Both the position numbers and the translations under genes were made by a program. From contig CBDDCL010000015.1 in NCBI GenBank assembly GCA_965226245.1, positions 3,162,001 to 3,226,000 of the forward strand: a stretch of 64,000 nt of DNA, written 5' to 3'. Under the pieces are notes generated by a model that had not been told where the DNA came from, searched no databases, and was given only the letters and a program-made list of their open reading frames with translations. Positions 18,275-27,194 of this stretch are shown here, in pieces. The DNA is from CBDCYS01 sp965226245 (lineage in GTDB: Bacteria; Acidobacteriota; Terriglobia; Bryobacterales; UBA6623). How positions within the stretch are numbered: the first letter of the stretch is position 1; each line of letters opens with the position of its first letter.

Positions 18275-19301
18275 ATGGGGTATTTAGTTGACTCCAGTAG
18301 CCACTACATCTTGGGGGTGGGGGTGCCGGCCCTGGTGGCCTCGACCATTGTCTTATAGGGAGCAGGGTCGGCGGCGACCGCCTGCTGGAGGAGGCGATAG
18401 AAAAGTTTGCCGCGCGACCGTGAGGTCCGCCGGTTGAAGCGGAACGTGAACTCGTCCAGGTAGTAGTCCAAATACTCGTGACTGACAGCCCCCTGGTGGG
18501 TCCCCAACAGCCAGCGCTTTAGCAGAGAGGCGACACGATGGACTCTCGGCAGCAGCTTACTCGCCGATTGCCGCTTCCCGCGCAGCACGGTGACTTCATG
18601 GCGGTATCCTTTGTTCTCCAATCCCGCATAGCCTTCCCAGCCGTCGGTGTGCACGAGGCTGCCAGGTTGGATAGCTTCTTCGACAAAGGCTTCCAAGCTC
18701 GCCGCTGAGGCATCCGCGATCCGACGGAGCCGGATGCGACCCATACCGCGCCCATCCTCCTCGGCAGCAACCGCAACTAACGCTTTGCCAACCATTTCGC
18801 GACCTCGGACGCCCTCTTCGACTCCGCCCACATACGTTTCGTCCACCTCCACCCGGCCGACCAGCCGATTGCGACCGGGGCGCACCATGGCGCGGCGGAA
18901 CTTGTGCAGCCAGGTCCAGGCGGTTACATAGCTACCCAAACCCAAGACCCGCTGCAACTCCAGCGCGCTGGCCCCGCCTTTTTGCGTTGTCACCCACCAA
19001 GCCGCCCGGAACCACAACGTCAAGGGCTTGCGGGTGTCCTGGAAAATCGTGCCCGCCGTCACCGAGGCCTGGTAACCGCAGTCGGCGCAGAGCAGCAGAT
19101 TGCGTTTGCTGGCCCATGAGGACTGGATCCCACAGCGCGGGCACACGAACCCCTCCGGCCAGCGCAGCTTCAGCAGGTACTCCCGGCACGCCTCCTCGGT
19201 CGAGAATCGAGCTTCCAACTCGACGAGGTTTCGGGGGTAGTCCTCCTTCATGCCCCCAACCACAACATATTGTGGCTACTGGAGTCAACTAAATACCCCA
19301 T
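18275..19301 (-). mobile_element. IS1595-family element, copy 1
   Basis: The 1027-bp element is bounded by inverted repeats beginning ATGGGGTATTTAGTTGACTC. It appears to be an exact inverted copy of 20030-21056. The flanks TGGTCCTG and CACTCTGG do not match, so this copy lacks the 8-bp duplication that copy 2 shows. It may have suffered an adjacent deletion. Confidence 0.88.
18304..19263 (-). CDS. IS1595-family transposase (ISXO2-like DDE), copy 1
   Basis: The product has up to 319 residues. An N-terminal zinc ribbon (CPRC and CADC pairs) is followed by a DDE domain: VEVDETYVGG, VHTDGWEGY, and an acidic and asparagine-containing EYLDYYLDEFTFRFNRR end. The likely true start is the internal ATG (MKEDYPRN) four codons downstream. 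The gene is complete and, as translated, has the same sequence as copy 2. Confidence 0.93.
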   Translation of the reverse strand: MVGGMKEDYPRNLVELEARFSTEEACREYLLKLRWPEGFVCPRCGIQSSWASKRNLLLCADCGYQASVTAGTIFQDTRKPLTLWFRAAWWVTTQKGGASALELQRVLGLGSYVTAWTWLHKFRRAMVRPGRNRLVGRVEVDETYVGGVEEGVRGREMVGKALVAVAAEEDGRGMGRIRLRRIADASAASLEAFVEEAIQPGSLVHTDGWEGYAGLENKGYRHEVTVLRGKRQSASKLLPRVHRVASLLKRWLLGTHQGAVSHEYLDYYLDEFTFRFNRRTSRSRGKLFYRLLQQAVAADPAPYKTMVEATRAGTPTPKM

Positions 19302-19402
19302 CACTCTGGATAGCAATAGGACTTGTGGCCTACGTGGAACAAACAACAGAAGATCCCCGTGCACTGCTTGTGGAGCTGGCGAAGGCCATCATAGGGCGGT
19401 AA
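19302..19402 (+). pseudogene. Possible C-terminal tail of a disrupted membrane protein
   Basis: Immediately right of IS1595 copy 1 a frame reads SLWIAIGLVAYVEQTTEDP through AKAIIGR and stops at 19402. It is hydrophobic at first and would make a sensible continuation of the TLLLVL segment ending at 18274. The lack of a target duplication leaves the original junction uncertain. Confidence 0.4.
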
Positions 19403-19416
19403 CACAGCCTGTAGCA

Positions 19417-19441
19417 CGGACCTGGCGTTTTTCCAGGTCCG
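19417..19441. terminator. Strong hairpin between convergent genes
   Basis: CGGACCTGG and CCAGGTCCG form a perfect 9-bp stem around a 7-nt loop (CGTTTTT). It lies between two convergent reading frames (stops at 19402 and 19502), where a bidirectional terminator is expected. There is no T-run after the stem, so the call is tentative. Confidence 0.4.
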
Positions 19442-20021
19442 CGTCTTGAGGTCCCGGAGGACATGTTCGAGGGACAGTTACCTTAAGCGAGTTCTGGGCT
19501 GTCAAATAGAAATCGACCATTTTAGAAGCTTCAAAAGTGCATAAACCATCACGACGACGAAGGCGGCATGTGGGATCCTATATTCCCAGAACATCAAGGT
19601 ACGAAAAGTGGTTTTGAAACGGTCGATATTAGCTTCCCGTGCAGCCTTGAGGGCATCTTCGGCGTGCTTTTTGGATTTTTCAAAAGTGTCTGTGCGGAAC
19701 GTCTTGACCATTGCTGTAAGCTGTTCAAATTTACCCTGCCAATCCTGGAGGTTCGGATCGTTTTGGAACTTCGGAGGGTTCAAACCATCGTTCTTGAACT
19801 CGGGGCGGAGCAACAGCAACCCGGGTAGCAGATTGAGGGCCCGCGCGTAATCGTTCGGTCCCTCCACGGGATGTGGCGGCGACCGGCTCTCAAACCAATG
19901 ATCGAGGATCTCAATTGACTCGCCGATATTTGCTTGTTGAGAAGTTAGATCATCCTTGAACTCCTGGAACACCTTGAGTTTACCGATCTGGTGTCGATCC
20001 TCGTCGCGCCTCGCAAGCAAA

Positions 20022-20029
20022 CTCCACGT
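20022..20029. repeat. Target-site duplication of IS1595 copy 2, left
   Basis: CTCCACGT is repeated exactly at 21057-21064 on the other side of the element. Eight base pairs is the usual duplication length for IS1595. Confidence 0.9.
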
Positions 20030-21056
20030 ATGGGGTATTTAGTTGACTCCAGTAGCCACAATATGTTGTGGTTGGGGGCATGAAGGAGGACTACCCCCGA
20101 AACCTCGTCGAGTTGGAAGCTCGATTCTCGACCGAGGAGGCGTGCCGGGAGTACCTGCTGAAGCTGCGCTGGCCGGAGGGGTTCGTGTGCCCGCGCTGTG
20201 GGATCCAGTCCTCATGGGCCAGCAAACGCAATCTGCTGCTCTGCGCCGACTGCGGTTACCAGGCCTCGGTGACGGCGGGCACGATTTTCCAGGACACCCG
20301 CAAGCCCTTGACGTTGTGGTTCCGGGCGGCTTGGTGGGTGACAACGCAAAAAGGCGGGGCCAGCGCGCTGGAGTTGCAGCGGGTCTTGGGTTTGGGTAGC
20401 TATGTAACCGCCTGGACCTGGCTGCACAAGTTCCGCCGCGCCATGGTGCGCCCCGGTCGCAATCGGCTGGTCGGCCGGGTGGAGGTGGACGAAACGTATG
20501 TGGGCGGAGTCGAAGAGGGCGTCCGAGGTCGCGAAATGGTTGGCAAAGCGTTAGTTGCGGTTGCTGCCGAGGAGGATGGGCGCGGTATGGGTCGCATCCG
20601 GCTCCGTCGGATCGCGGATGCCTCAGCGGCGAGCTTGGAAGCCTTTGTCGAAGAAGCTATCCAACCTGGCAGCCTCGTGCACACCGACGGCTGGGAAGGC
20701 TATGCGGGATTGGAGAACAAAGGATACCGCCATGAAGTCACCGTGCTGCGCGGGAAGCGGCAATCGGCGAGTAAGCTGCTGCCGAGAGTCCATCGTGTCG
20801 CCTCTCTGCTAAAGCGCTGGCTGTTGGGGACCCACCAGGGGGCTGTCAGTCACGAGTATTTGGACTACTACCTGGACGAGTTCACGTTCCGCTTCAACCG
20901 GCGGACCTCACGGTCGCGCGGCAAACTTTTCTATCGCCTCCTCCAGCAGGCGGTCGCCGCCGACCCTGCTCCCTATAAGACAATGGTCGAGGCCACCAGG
21001 GCCGGCACCCCCACCCCCAAGATGTAGTGGCTACTGGAGTCAACTAAATACCCCAT
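20030..21056 (+). mobile_element. IS1595-family element, copy 2
   Basis: The 1027-bp element has inverted ends ATGGGGTATTTAGTTGACTC and a clean CTCCACGT duplication. It was therefore inserted by simple transposition into the membrane-protein gene on the minus strand. With copy 1 it forms a large inverted repeat around a 728-bp spacer. Confidence 0.93.
20068..21027 (+). CDS. IS1595-family transposase, copy 2
   Basis: The translated sequence is the same as copy 1 at 18304-19263: zinc ribbon, VEVDETYVGG, VHTDGWEGY and the final EYLDYYLDEF helix. The probable start is the ATG at 20080 (MKEDYPRN), 12 bp inside the longest frame. The identity to copy 1 implies a very recent duplication. Confidence 0.93.
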   Translation: MVGGMKEDYPRNLVELEARFSTEEACREYLLKLRWPEGFVCPRCGIQSSWASKRNLLLCADCGYQASVTAGTIFQDTRKPLTLWFRAAWWVTTQKGGASALELQRVLGLGSYVTAWTWLHKFRRAMVRPGRNRLVGRVEVDETYVGGVEEGVRGREMVGKALVAVAAEEDGRGMGRIRLRRIADASAASLEAFVEEAIQPGSLVHTDGWEGYAGLENKGYRHEVTVLRGKRQSASKLLPRVHRVASLLKRWLLGTHQGAVSHEYLDYYLDEFTFRFNRRTSRSRGKLFYRLLQQAVAADPAPYKTMVEATRAGTPTPKM

Positions 21057-21276
21057 CTCCACGTAACGTACAAATAGACCAGAACCACAACTGCAGCGGG
21101 TTCCACGAGACTGTGACCAGAAAAGGTGGGGCTCCATCCTTGCAGTGCGGGCGACGTATCGCTGACTAGCGCAAGGAGTGTGATGCCACTGGCGGCCAAG
21201 AGTGATCGTCTTGCTCTACGTGTATCCTCCTGTAGAAGCTCGTCTTGCGTAGACGCCTTGCGAAGGTTCTCTGGTA

Positions 21277-21806
21277 CCTAAATTATGCACTGCGGCGTGG
21301 ACCTGAGGAGGGCTGAGCCGCAAGAGACCATTTGGGACCCCCGAAAACATGGGGTAAAAAGGTAGGCTGGCAAAGATCCCAGCTTCGCCAGCCAACCCCA
21401 AGGAGGTCACCCACATGGTTACCAGACGAAAACAGCATAGCTCCCAAAGGCCCGTCCAACAAGGCCCAGCCGTGACGGCCTCGCGGCCCAATAAAATCGG
21501 GGCTTCGACGCCTTACCACTTCCGCGGCAGGAAGCCGACTCCCTACGGCGGCTTGCTGCCGGTGGTCGGGAGGGCGCTGATCTGAGAGGCTGGCTATGCG
21601 CTATGCATAAAATTTTATGCACTAGCCGTAACGCACTGGAAACACGTCACTTCCGAGCGAGGTTTTGACGACGCGGATTCTGGGCGGGAAAGGAACCCGG
21701 GGACGGAGAAGCCAAAAGGCCAGTTGCCGAGCTACCACCTCACGACGACCGCCAACCCGCTACGAACGCAGCCACACTCGCAAAGTGAATCTGTGCATAA
21801 TTCAGG
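21277..21806 (+). mobile_element. Internally deleted IS1380 element with target duplication
   Basis: The 530-bp element has both ends (CCTAAATTATGCAC left, GTGCATAATTCAGG right) and is flanked by TGGTA on both sides (21272-21276 and 21807-21811). It keeps the 5' region and the first 50 or so codons of a diverged transposase (MVTRRKQHSS to TPYGGLLPV). It then jumps to a 3' region holding the palindrome TGCATAAAATTTTATGCA. It is non-autonomous, MITE-like, and might be mobilised by the full copies. Confidence 0.8.
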
Positions 21807-21812
21807 TGGTAA

Positions 21813-23612
21813 CCTGAATTATGCACAGGTTCGGCGTAGCCATCGCCGATGGAGTTGTGGCGGTAGCGGCAGTCGTGTCAACTCAGTGATTTAGCAAGTC
21901 GTCTTTTCCGCGGTTTCCCTCCCGGTTTGAGCCGCCTCCCAATCCGGGCGGGCAAAAGCGGGCTCGCAAACGGCATGTTCCCAGTAGCTTGCAGCAAGTG
22001 CATAAAATTTTAGGCATGGAGCACCTCTCAACGCAGCGCACCCTCCACCACCGGCGCGCAGCTCGATCCCGGCGGCGCCATCGCCCGCAGCCGCCGCATC
22101 AGCCGCTCGAACAGGCCCTGCTCCTGGTACTGATCGCTGTAGCTGATGCCCGTTCTGCCGGCGTGCCGCCAGATCTTGGCCGCCACGAACAGAAAGCGCA
22201 GCCGCGCCGTCGCCAGGGTGGTGTGCCGCAGCTTCTCCGGGGTGGCGTCGGCTTCACGCTGGAACAGCAGCAGCCAGCAGTTGAGGTTGTAGGCCAGCAT
22301 GACCAACTGAAAGTGATTGCGGTTGGTGTCAAAGCGGCGCGAAGGATGGGCCGCCAGCCCGGCATCGTTGTTGGCCTCCTTGATCAGGTTTTCCGCCCCG
22401 GCCCGCTGATTGTAAAACCACACCACCGCCGCGATCGGCTCGGCCAGGTTGGTCACAAACACGCGGTAGGTGTAAGCGCTGGTTGCAAACAACTGATATT
22501 GCTCGACCTCCTCGGTTTCCGGCTCCTTTTCATAACGCAGCGCGACAAAGCGGCAGGCCCTGCCCCAGCCTTGCGGCTGGCAGAGGAATTCGCACTCCGC
22601 CGCAGCGTCGCTGTGGGGCGAGGGCTTCCATTCCGCTTGCTGCAACTGCTCGACCAGTCGCCTGGTCTTGCGCGCCACGATGACGAACTGACAATGCGCT
22701 TGTTCGTAGGCTGCCACCGCTTCCCAGCAATAAAAGCCGGAATCGGCCCGCGCCAAGATCCGCTTCACACTGGCCGGCAAAGCCTGGAAAGCACTTTCGA
22801 GGTGCGCCGCGATCTCTTTGCCCGTGGGCCGGTCGCCATTGTGCAACCCGCCCATCAGGTATTCGCGCGTCTCGGCCAGGAAGGTCAGTATCGGCTGGTA
22901 GCTGCGCTTGCCCTTGTTCTTGGGGTTGTAGCTCTTGCGCCCGCCCATCTGCTGGCCGTAGAGGGTGTGCACGGTGGTGTCGGTGTCCAGCGTCACCGTG
23001 GTCAACCGCACGTTGGCCGCCGCCCAGGCTCGTTCGCGCAGTTGGCGCTGCATCGACAGGATCTGCCGCGCCACGTTGAGATGCAGCGAGGCCAGAAAGC
23101 GCCACAGCGTGGATTGCGGCGGCAGCCGCGTCACTTGCAAGATGCCGGTCAGGATGGGGTCGCGCGCGATGAAGCGGAGTTGGTTGAGCCGCGCAAAGCC
23201 GACATAGAGGCCCAGCACGAGGGCCAGCACAAACTGGTAGAGGCTCATCACACGGGTGATTCGTTTGACGCTGAGGGTTTGTTCCAGCAGCTCTTGGAAG
23301 CCGAGTTTTTCGAGCAGGGTGGCGACCGGCAGCAGGCCGCCGTAGGGAGTCAGATTCTTGCCGCGGAAGTGATAGGGCGTGGAAGCCCCGATTTTATTGG
23401 GCTGCGGAGCCGTCGCGCCGCGGCCTTGTTTGGCGGGGTTTTTGGAGCTATGCTGTTTTCGCTTGGTAACCATTTGGGTGACCTCCTTGGGGTTGGCTGG
23501 CGAAGCTGAAATCTTTGCCAGCCTACCTTATTACCCCATGTTTTCGGGGGTCGCCCAATGGTCCCTCGCAGCTCAGCCCTCCTCAGGTGCACCCCGCAGT
23601 GCATAATTCAGG
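21813..23612 (-). mobile_element. IS1380-family element, copy B
   Basis: The 1800-bp element has CCTGAATTATGCAC inverted ends. Its left end lies only 6 bp from the right end of the deleted copy. The flanks GGTAA and TTGAA do not match. It diverges slightly from copies A, D and E (for example DTNRNHF in place of DMNRNHF). The right end cuts a reverse-transcriptase scrap. Confidence 0.87.
22028..23473 (-). CDS. IS1380-family transposase (481 aa), copy B
   Basis: The gene is full length with the same DDE residues as copy A (TLDTDTTVHTLYG, ARADSGFY, GAENLIKEANND). A few substitutions (EEVEQ, NLAEPIAAVVWF, CQPQGW) show it has been separate from A, D and E for longer. There are no stops or frameshifts. 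Confidence 0.93.
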   Translation of the reverse strand: MVTKRKQHSSKNPAKQGRGATAPQPNKIGASTPYHFRGKNLTPYGGLLPVATLLEKLGFQELLEQTLSVKRITRVMSLYQFVLALVLGLYVGFARLNQLRFIARDPILTGILQVTRLPPQSTLWRFLASLHLNVARQILSMQRQLRERAWAAANVRLTTVTLDTDTTVHTLYGQQMGGRKSYNPKNKGKRSYQPILTFLAETREYLMGGLHNGDRPTGKEIAAHLESAFQALPASVKRILARADSGFYCWEAVAAYEQAHCQFVIVARKTRRLVEQLQQAEWKPSPHSDAAAECEFLCQPQGWGRACRFVALRYEKEPETEEVEQYQLFATSAYTYRVFVTNLAEPIAAVVWFYNQRAGAENLIKEANNDAGLAAHPSRRFDTNRNHFQLVMLAYNLNCWLLLFQREADATPEKLRHTTLATARLRFLFVAAKIWRHAGRTGISYSDQYQEQGLFERLMRRLRAMAPPGSSCAPVVEGALR

Positions 23613-23676
23613 TTGAACAATCTTGTCCTCCAGCGCCGCGATGCCCAACGGACACTGCCGTCCGTCGTCCTTCCGA
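23613..23676 (-). pseudogene. Group II intron reverse transcriptase scrap
   Basis: The frame reads RKDDGRQCPLGIAALEDKIVQ, a well-known core motif of one class of intron reverse transcriptases (R-P-L-G-I-x-A-L-E-D-K-I-V-Q). Only about 21 codons remain between IS1380 copy B and the acyl-CoA ligase stump. Confidence 0.7.
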
Positions 23677-24084
23677 TTTAGGCCGGCCGGTCGTCCCACT
23701 GGTGTAGAGCTGCAAGGCGGGCTCTTCCTCCAGCGGCCCGTGCGCTGGAGCCTCCATCGAACCGCCGTCAAACCAATCGTCAAAGGATTGCCAGTCCGCG
23801 GGAATTCGGGCGCCGATGGCAATAAACTGAGCCGTGCTCGCCAGTTCGGACCGGAGTTCATCGATAGCCGCGCAAAACTCAACAGCACAGATCAGAAGCC
23901 GCGATTCCGAGTCGTTGAGGATGTAAAGCCATTTCGGCCCCGCGAGCCGGTGGTTCAACGGCACGGGCACAACGCCGGCTTTGGAGCATCCGTGGTAGAC
24001 GAGGGCATATTCGAGGCAATTTTTCGCAAGGACGGCGATGCGATCAGCGGGCTTGAGCCCGGCCTGGAGGCGAGGTTTAGGTCC
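23677..24084 (-). pseudogene. AMP-forming acyl-CoA ligase, N-terminal fragment
   Basis: The frame reads LKPADRIAVLAKNCLEYALVYHGCSKAGVVPVPLNHRLAG through LQLYTSGTTGRPK. The last segment is the phosphate-binding P-loop motif of the ANL superfamily. Similarity stops at that motif, where the reverse-transcriptase scrap begins. The first residues and start codon are also missing. About a quarter of a typical 520-residue ligase is left. Confidence 0.8.
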
Positions 24085-24574
24085 TCAATTCGAGGCGAAA
24101 GAAAAGCGAATCATATAAACCCCTCCTAAGAGCAATTGCCCTGCCAAACTTCGGGGGCTTCCTTCAAATCGTTGTATCGCAAGCGTCTAGCTCTCTCGTC
24201 GGGCGAAGCTCTTCCTGCTGGGTCGCCTGCGATACAACACTAAGATTTAGCTATCCCGCGGGACAAGCGTTATGTAGTTGGTTTCAATGGGATTAGTCGT
24301 CCTCCCGCTTCTTAAATTCTTCGTATCACTTTGTACGACGCGAATCGCCAGCGGTTTGTCTTCGATGCCAAACAACATTGCTGAACTCTACGCCTTCAGA
24401 GTGGGCCGGCGAGCGCCCTAACGATGTTGGCGGCGCAGTGGATCAGCATTGCCACCCGGAGGTTCTTTCCTCGCAATGCTTGTCGCGTTGGGCAAGAATT
24501 TCAGGCAGAGGCACCAAGCCTCACTTGATTTGATTACAGGACTGGCGTAGATTGAGAACGCTGGGAAAAGCCCA
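24085..24574. other. Intergenic region without recognised genes
   Basis: No convincing coding frame is seen. It contains the inverted repeat at 24171-24238. Confidence 0.4.
24171..24238. repeat. Inverted repeat, possible REP/MITE-like hairpin
   Basis: GTTGTATCGCA and TGCGATACAAC form an 11-bp perfect stem around a 46-base interior that holds the related words CTCTCTCGTCGGG and GAAGCTCTTCC. No coding role is evident. It might be a small mobile hairpin, but no second copy was noticed. Confidence 0.45.
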
Positions 24575-25603
24575 ATGCTGTCTGAACTTCGTGAATTCCT
24601 GCTGCCGCGAGTGCCGGAACAGGACGAAGGATTCCGTCGAGAGATCGTCCGTCTTGCCACACGCTCCCTCTACATCATTGGCGGAGTCAATCTTGGCCTG
24701 CCGCTTGTGGCCTTGCCCATCGGTTTGTTCGTTGCACATCAGATGGCGCCTCCGCCGCCGAGTGCCGCCACTGTTCGGGTGTGGTCGTTGGTCGCCTTCT
24801 TCTTAGTGGGTGGCTCTACAATCGCCATGGCCAGGACGGCGTGGGCGGGCAGGTATCCGCGCCTGATCGCAGGCCTTTCGGGACTTTGCACGACCGCGAT
24901 TCTCATTCTGTTGCCTCTTCTCACGTCGCCCGATGCGATCCACGGACAGACGGCAGTGGAAACCGGACTCAGTCTGGTGTTTGTCCAATTGGTTGGAGTT
25001 GCTGTGATCCCGCTGCGGCCCATCCAAATGTTCGCATTTGGAATGTCGGTCATGGCGCTCTATCTTTCTTCGGCTGCCTGGATCTCGGGCTGGGCGGCTA
25101 CGAAGCAAGCCATTGATCAAAACCACGCAGTTCATTCCCTGCCCCTGACGATCATCTTGTGTGCGACTCTGTGTGCCGTCAACTATCAACGGCTTTTTGC
25201 CACCTATCGCTCTCACCAGCAAACACTCCAGGCGCAGTCGCGTCTTTTCCTGGCAGAGAGTGCTGCGTCGATGGGACGGCTGACCGGCGCGCTGAGCCAT
25301 GAGCTGAACACGCCCGTCGGCGCGCTCCGCAGCGCAGTGAGCACCTTGGCCTCGGTTTCCCAGCAGAAGTCGTCGGCAACGGAAGAAAAGCGCCGCAAGC
25401 TGGAAACGGCCGAGGCCGAGCTGCATCGCGTGGCGCTCGACTCCGCGAACCGCATCCATGGAACCGTGCAGCAGATGCGCAGTATCCATCCGCTGGCCCA
25501 CTCTCAGGAACCGGTTTCGTTGTGCCCGCCCTCGCGTGCGTGGGAGCAGGGCCTGTTGGATCTACTCCGGACGCGGTCTGCCCACAGTCTGCGTAATTTC
25601 TGA
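24575..25603 (+). pseudogene. Sensor histidine kinase lacking the ATPase domain
   Basis: The 342-residue product has about six hydrophobic segments (residues 30-190). A dimerisation/phospho-acceptor region follows with ASMGRLTGALSHELNTPVGALRSA, where the His lies in a typical S-H-E-L-x-T-P H-box. Only about 100 residues follow before a stop, and no N, G1 or G2 box is seen, so the HATPase domain is missing. The gene could be truncated, or it could act only through dimerisation. No response regulator lies beside it. Confidence 0.65.
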
Positions 25604-25803
25604 AAGCGCCATCCTGCCGATTGTTCCGCGATGCCGCCCATCCGGGAGTTGGGGACCTTCAGTCAACCCTGTGCCGTCAGGATCTATCCAGATCAGCGCT
25701 CCCACAGCCAAGCAAATAGGGCGGCGGCTTAGCCAAGCAGATTCCATCAGGCGCAAGCGATATAATCGTCCATCGATCACCGCGAACCAGAGAGGTGCGC
25801 TCA

Positions 25804-26937
25804 ATGACCACGACAACGACGGCACAGCGAGGATTTCAGGCCTGGATGCCCCCCGCCATGGCGGTCACGGCGCTGGCCATGGTCACGGCGTGTGCGGCGG
25901 GCGGCGGACCCGACCCTGACGCAGTCGTGGAGGCTCTCGACGATACGGTCGTCGAGCTACTGATGCCGATGATCCATCACGTTGGCCTCAACGTGGTCGA
26001 CCCGGAGGCATCGATGGCGTGGTATCAGCTGGTGGGGCCCGAAGCGGAACCTTCGACGCTCGACGGCAAGCTAGCGCTCCGGTCCACCGTTCGCGGCAGC
26101 GACCCCCAGCAGGACTTCTTCCACGTCTTCAACCAGGTCGACCAGCCCGCCCCAGGTAAGTGGGATTTCGACCAGCACCGTACGACCCCGCAGAGCGCTT
26201 TCTGGCATATCGGAACGTTCGAGGACACGACCTCACTCAAGACGCGATTCGACCAGGTCGGCATCACAACGGCGCCCATTTGGGAAACGCTGAACGGACG
26301 GGAGGTGTGGCGGTCCGGGGAATCCCGCTACCGAGGGATGCAGACCATGACGCAGATTGACGAGACGAATCCGGGAGAACCGAGGGCCGGGGGGTTCGGC
26401 TACATCATCGGTCCGGACGGCGAGCTAGTGGAAACCGCGGGCGGCCCACAGTCGCGTCGAGGTTTCGACCACGTCCATTTCTTGCACGAGCAACCGTGGT
26501 GCGCGGCGAACTGGTATATCGAGCACCTCGGCATGCGTCCGCCATCGCGGCGTAACCCGGCGACCAACGAGCTCGTGGAGATCGAGATCCCCAGTCCGTG
26601 CGAGGTCGAAGTGGGCTCGCCGAGTTTTCCGTCCCTCGAGCCGCAGGGAACGCTGCGAGCGCCGCGCTCGACCGTCCGATACGGCAACGGCACGATGTCC
26701 GCGTATACGCGGCAGTGCCGATTCGGGCGCTGCGGAGAAGACCAGCCGCTCGTGAGCTCCAAGGGCCAGGTTCTCGAGCACGTCGGGTTCTCGATACCTG
26801 ACCTTGACATCCACGTCGAGCGTCTCCGCAGCGAGGGCGTGCGGATCGTGCAGGAGATCCACCCCTTCGGGGAGACCCGCGCTGCCATGATCGCGGGCCC
26901 CGATGGATTGCTACTTCATCTGGTGGAGCAGCCCTAG
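25804..26937 (+). CDS. VOC-domain lipoprotein with two glyoxalase-like modules
   Basis: The 377-residue product starts at an ATG behind GAGAGG. A hydrophobic signal MAVTALAMVTAC ends in a lipobox (VTAC), so the protein should be lipid-anchored outside the inner membrane. A first VOC module begins IHHVGLNVVDPEASMAWYQLVG, and a second spans roughly GFDHVHFLHEQPWCAANWYIEHLGM to VLEHVGFSIPDLDIHVERL and MIAGPDGLLLHLVEQP. Exported VOC proteins of unknown substrate are common in soil bacteria. The gene is intact and has no evident partner. Confidence 0.75.
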   Translation: MTTTTTAQRGFQAWMPPAMAVTALAMVTACAAGGGPDPDAVVEALDDTVVELLMPMIHHVGLNVVDPEASMAWYQLVGPEAEPSTLDGKLALRSTVRGSDPQQDFFHVFNQVDQPAPGKWDFDQHRTTPQSAFWHIGTFEDTTSLKTRFDQVGITTAPIWETLNGREVWRSGESRYRGMQTMTQIDETNPGEPRAGGFGYIIGPDGELVETAGGPQSRRGFDHVHFLHEQPWCAANWYIEHLGMRPPSRRNPATNELVEIEIPSPCEVEVGSPSFPSLEPQGTLRAPRSTVRYGNGTMSAYTRQCRFGRCGEDQPLVSSKGQVLEHVGFSIPDLDIHVERLRSEGVRIVQEIHPFGETRAAMIAGPDGLLLHLVEQP

Positions 26938-27116
26938 CCGCCGGCGCGCACGGGTCAATTCGGATTTCCGGGACAGGCTATTCGACGGACGTTGAGCCGC
27001 AATCGCTCGATGGTTACCTGAAGCTTTACGTCAACCGGGCGACCGTCTCAATTGGGGCTACAGGTGAGCGTGCGGAAACGCTGGTAAGCACCGGAACCAG
27101 ACAGAGTTGTCCAATG

Positions 27117-27167
27117 CAAGATGAGCCTGAAGGGGGGGAGTGTTTCCAACACAAGATGAGCCTGAAG
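27117..27167 (+). repeat. Short direct repeats, possible IS terminus
   Basis: CAAGATGAGCCTGAAG occurs at 27117-27132 and again at 27152-27167. Repeated terminal words of this kind are seen at IS21-type ends, but no transposase accompanies them, so this may be a scar. Confidence 0.35.
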
Positions 27168-27194
27168 ATGGCACACTTACGGAGGGCGGTCGCC

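Larger units (their letters stand above)
19502..21276 (-). pseudogene. Membrane-anchored protein split by IS1595 copy 2
   Basis: Coding parts are 21057-21276 and 19502-20029 on the minus strand. Removing the IS and one 8-bp repeat restores a continuous frame across YLYVTWSLLARRDEDRHQIGK. The rebuilt protein (about 245 residues) has two N-terminal helices (SLLAASGITLLALVS; VEPAAVVVLVYLYVTW), a charged, probably helical middle (RHQIGKLKVFQEFKDDL to KHAEDALKAAREANI) and a C-terminal helix (HAAFVVVMVYALLKLLKW). The 5' end is cut by an IS1380 remnant at 21277. The family is unknown. Confidence 0.65.
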
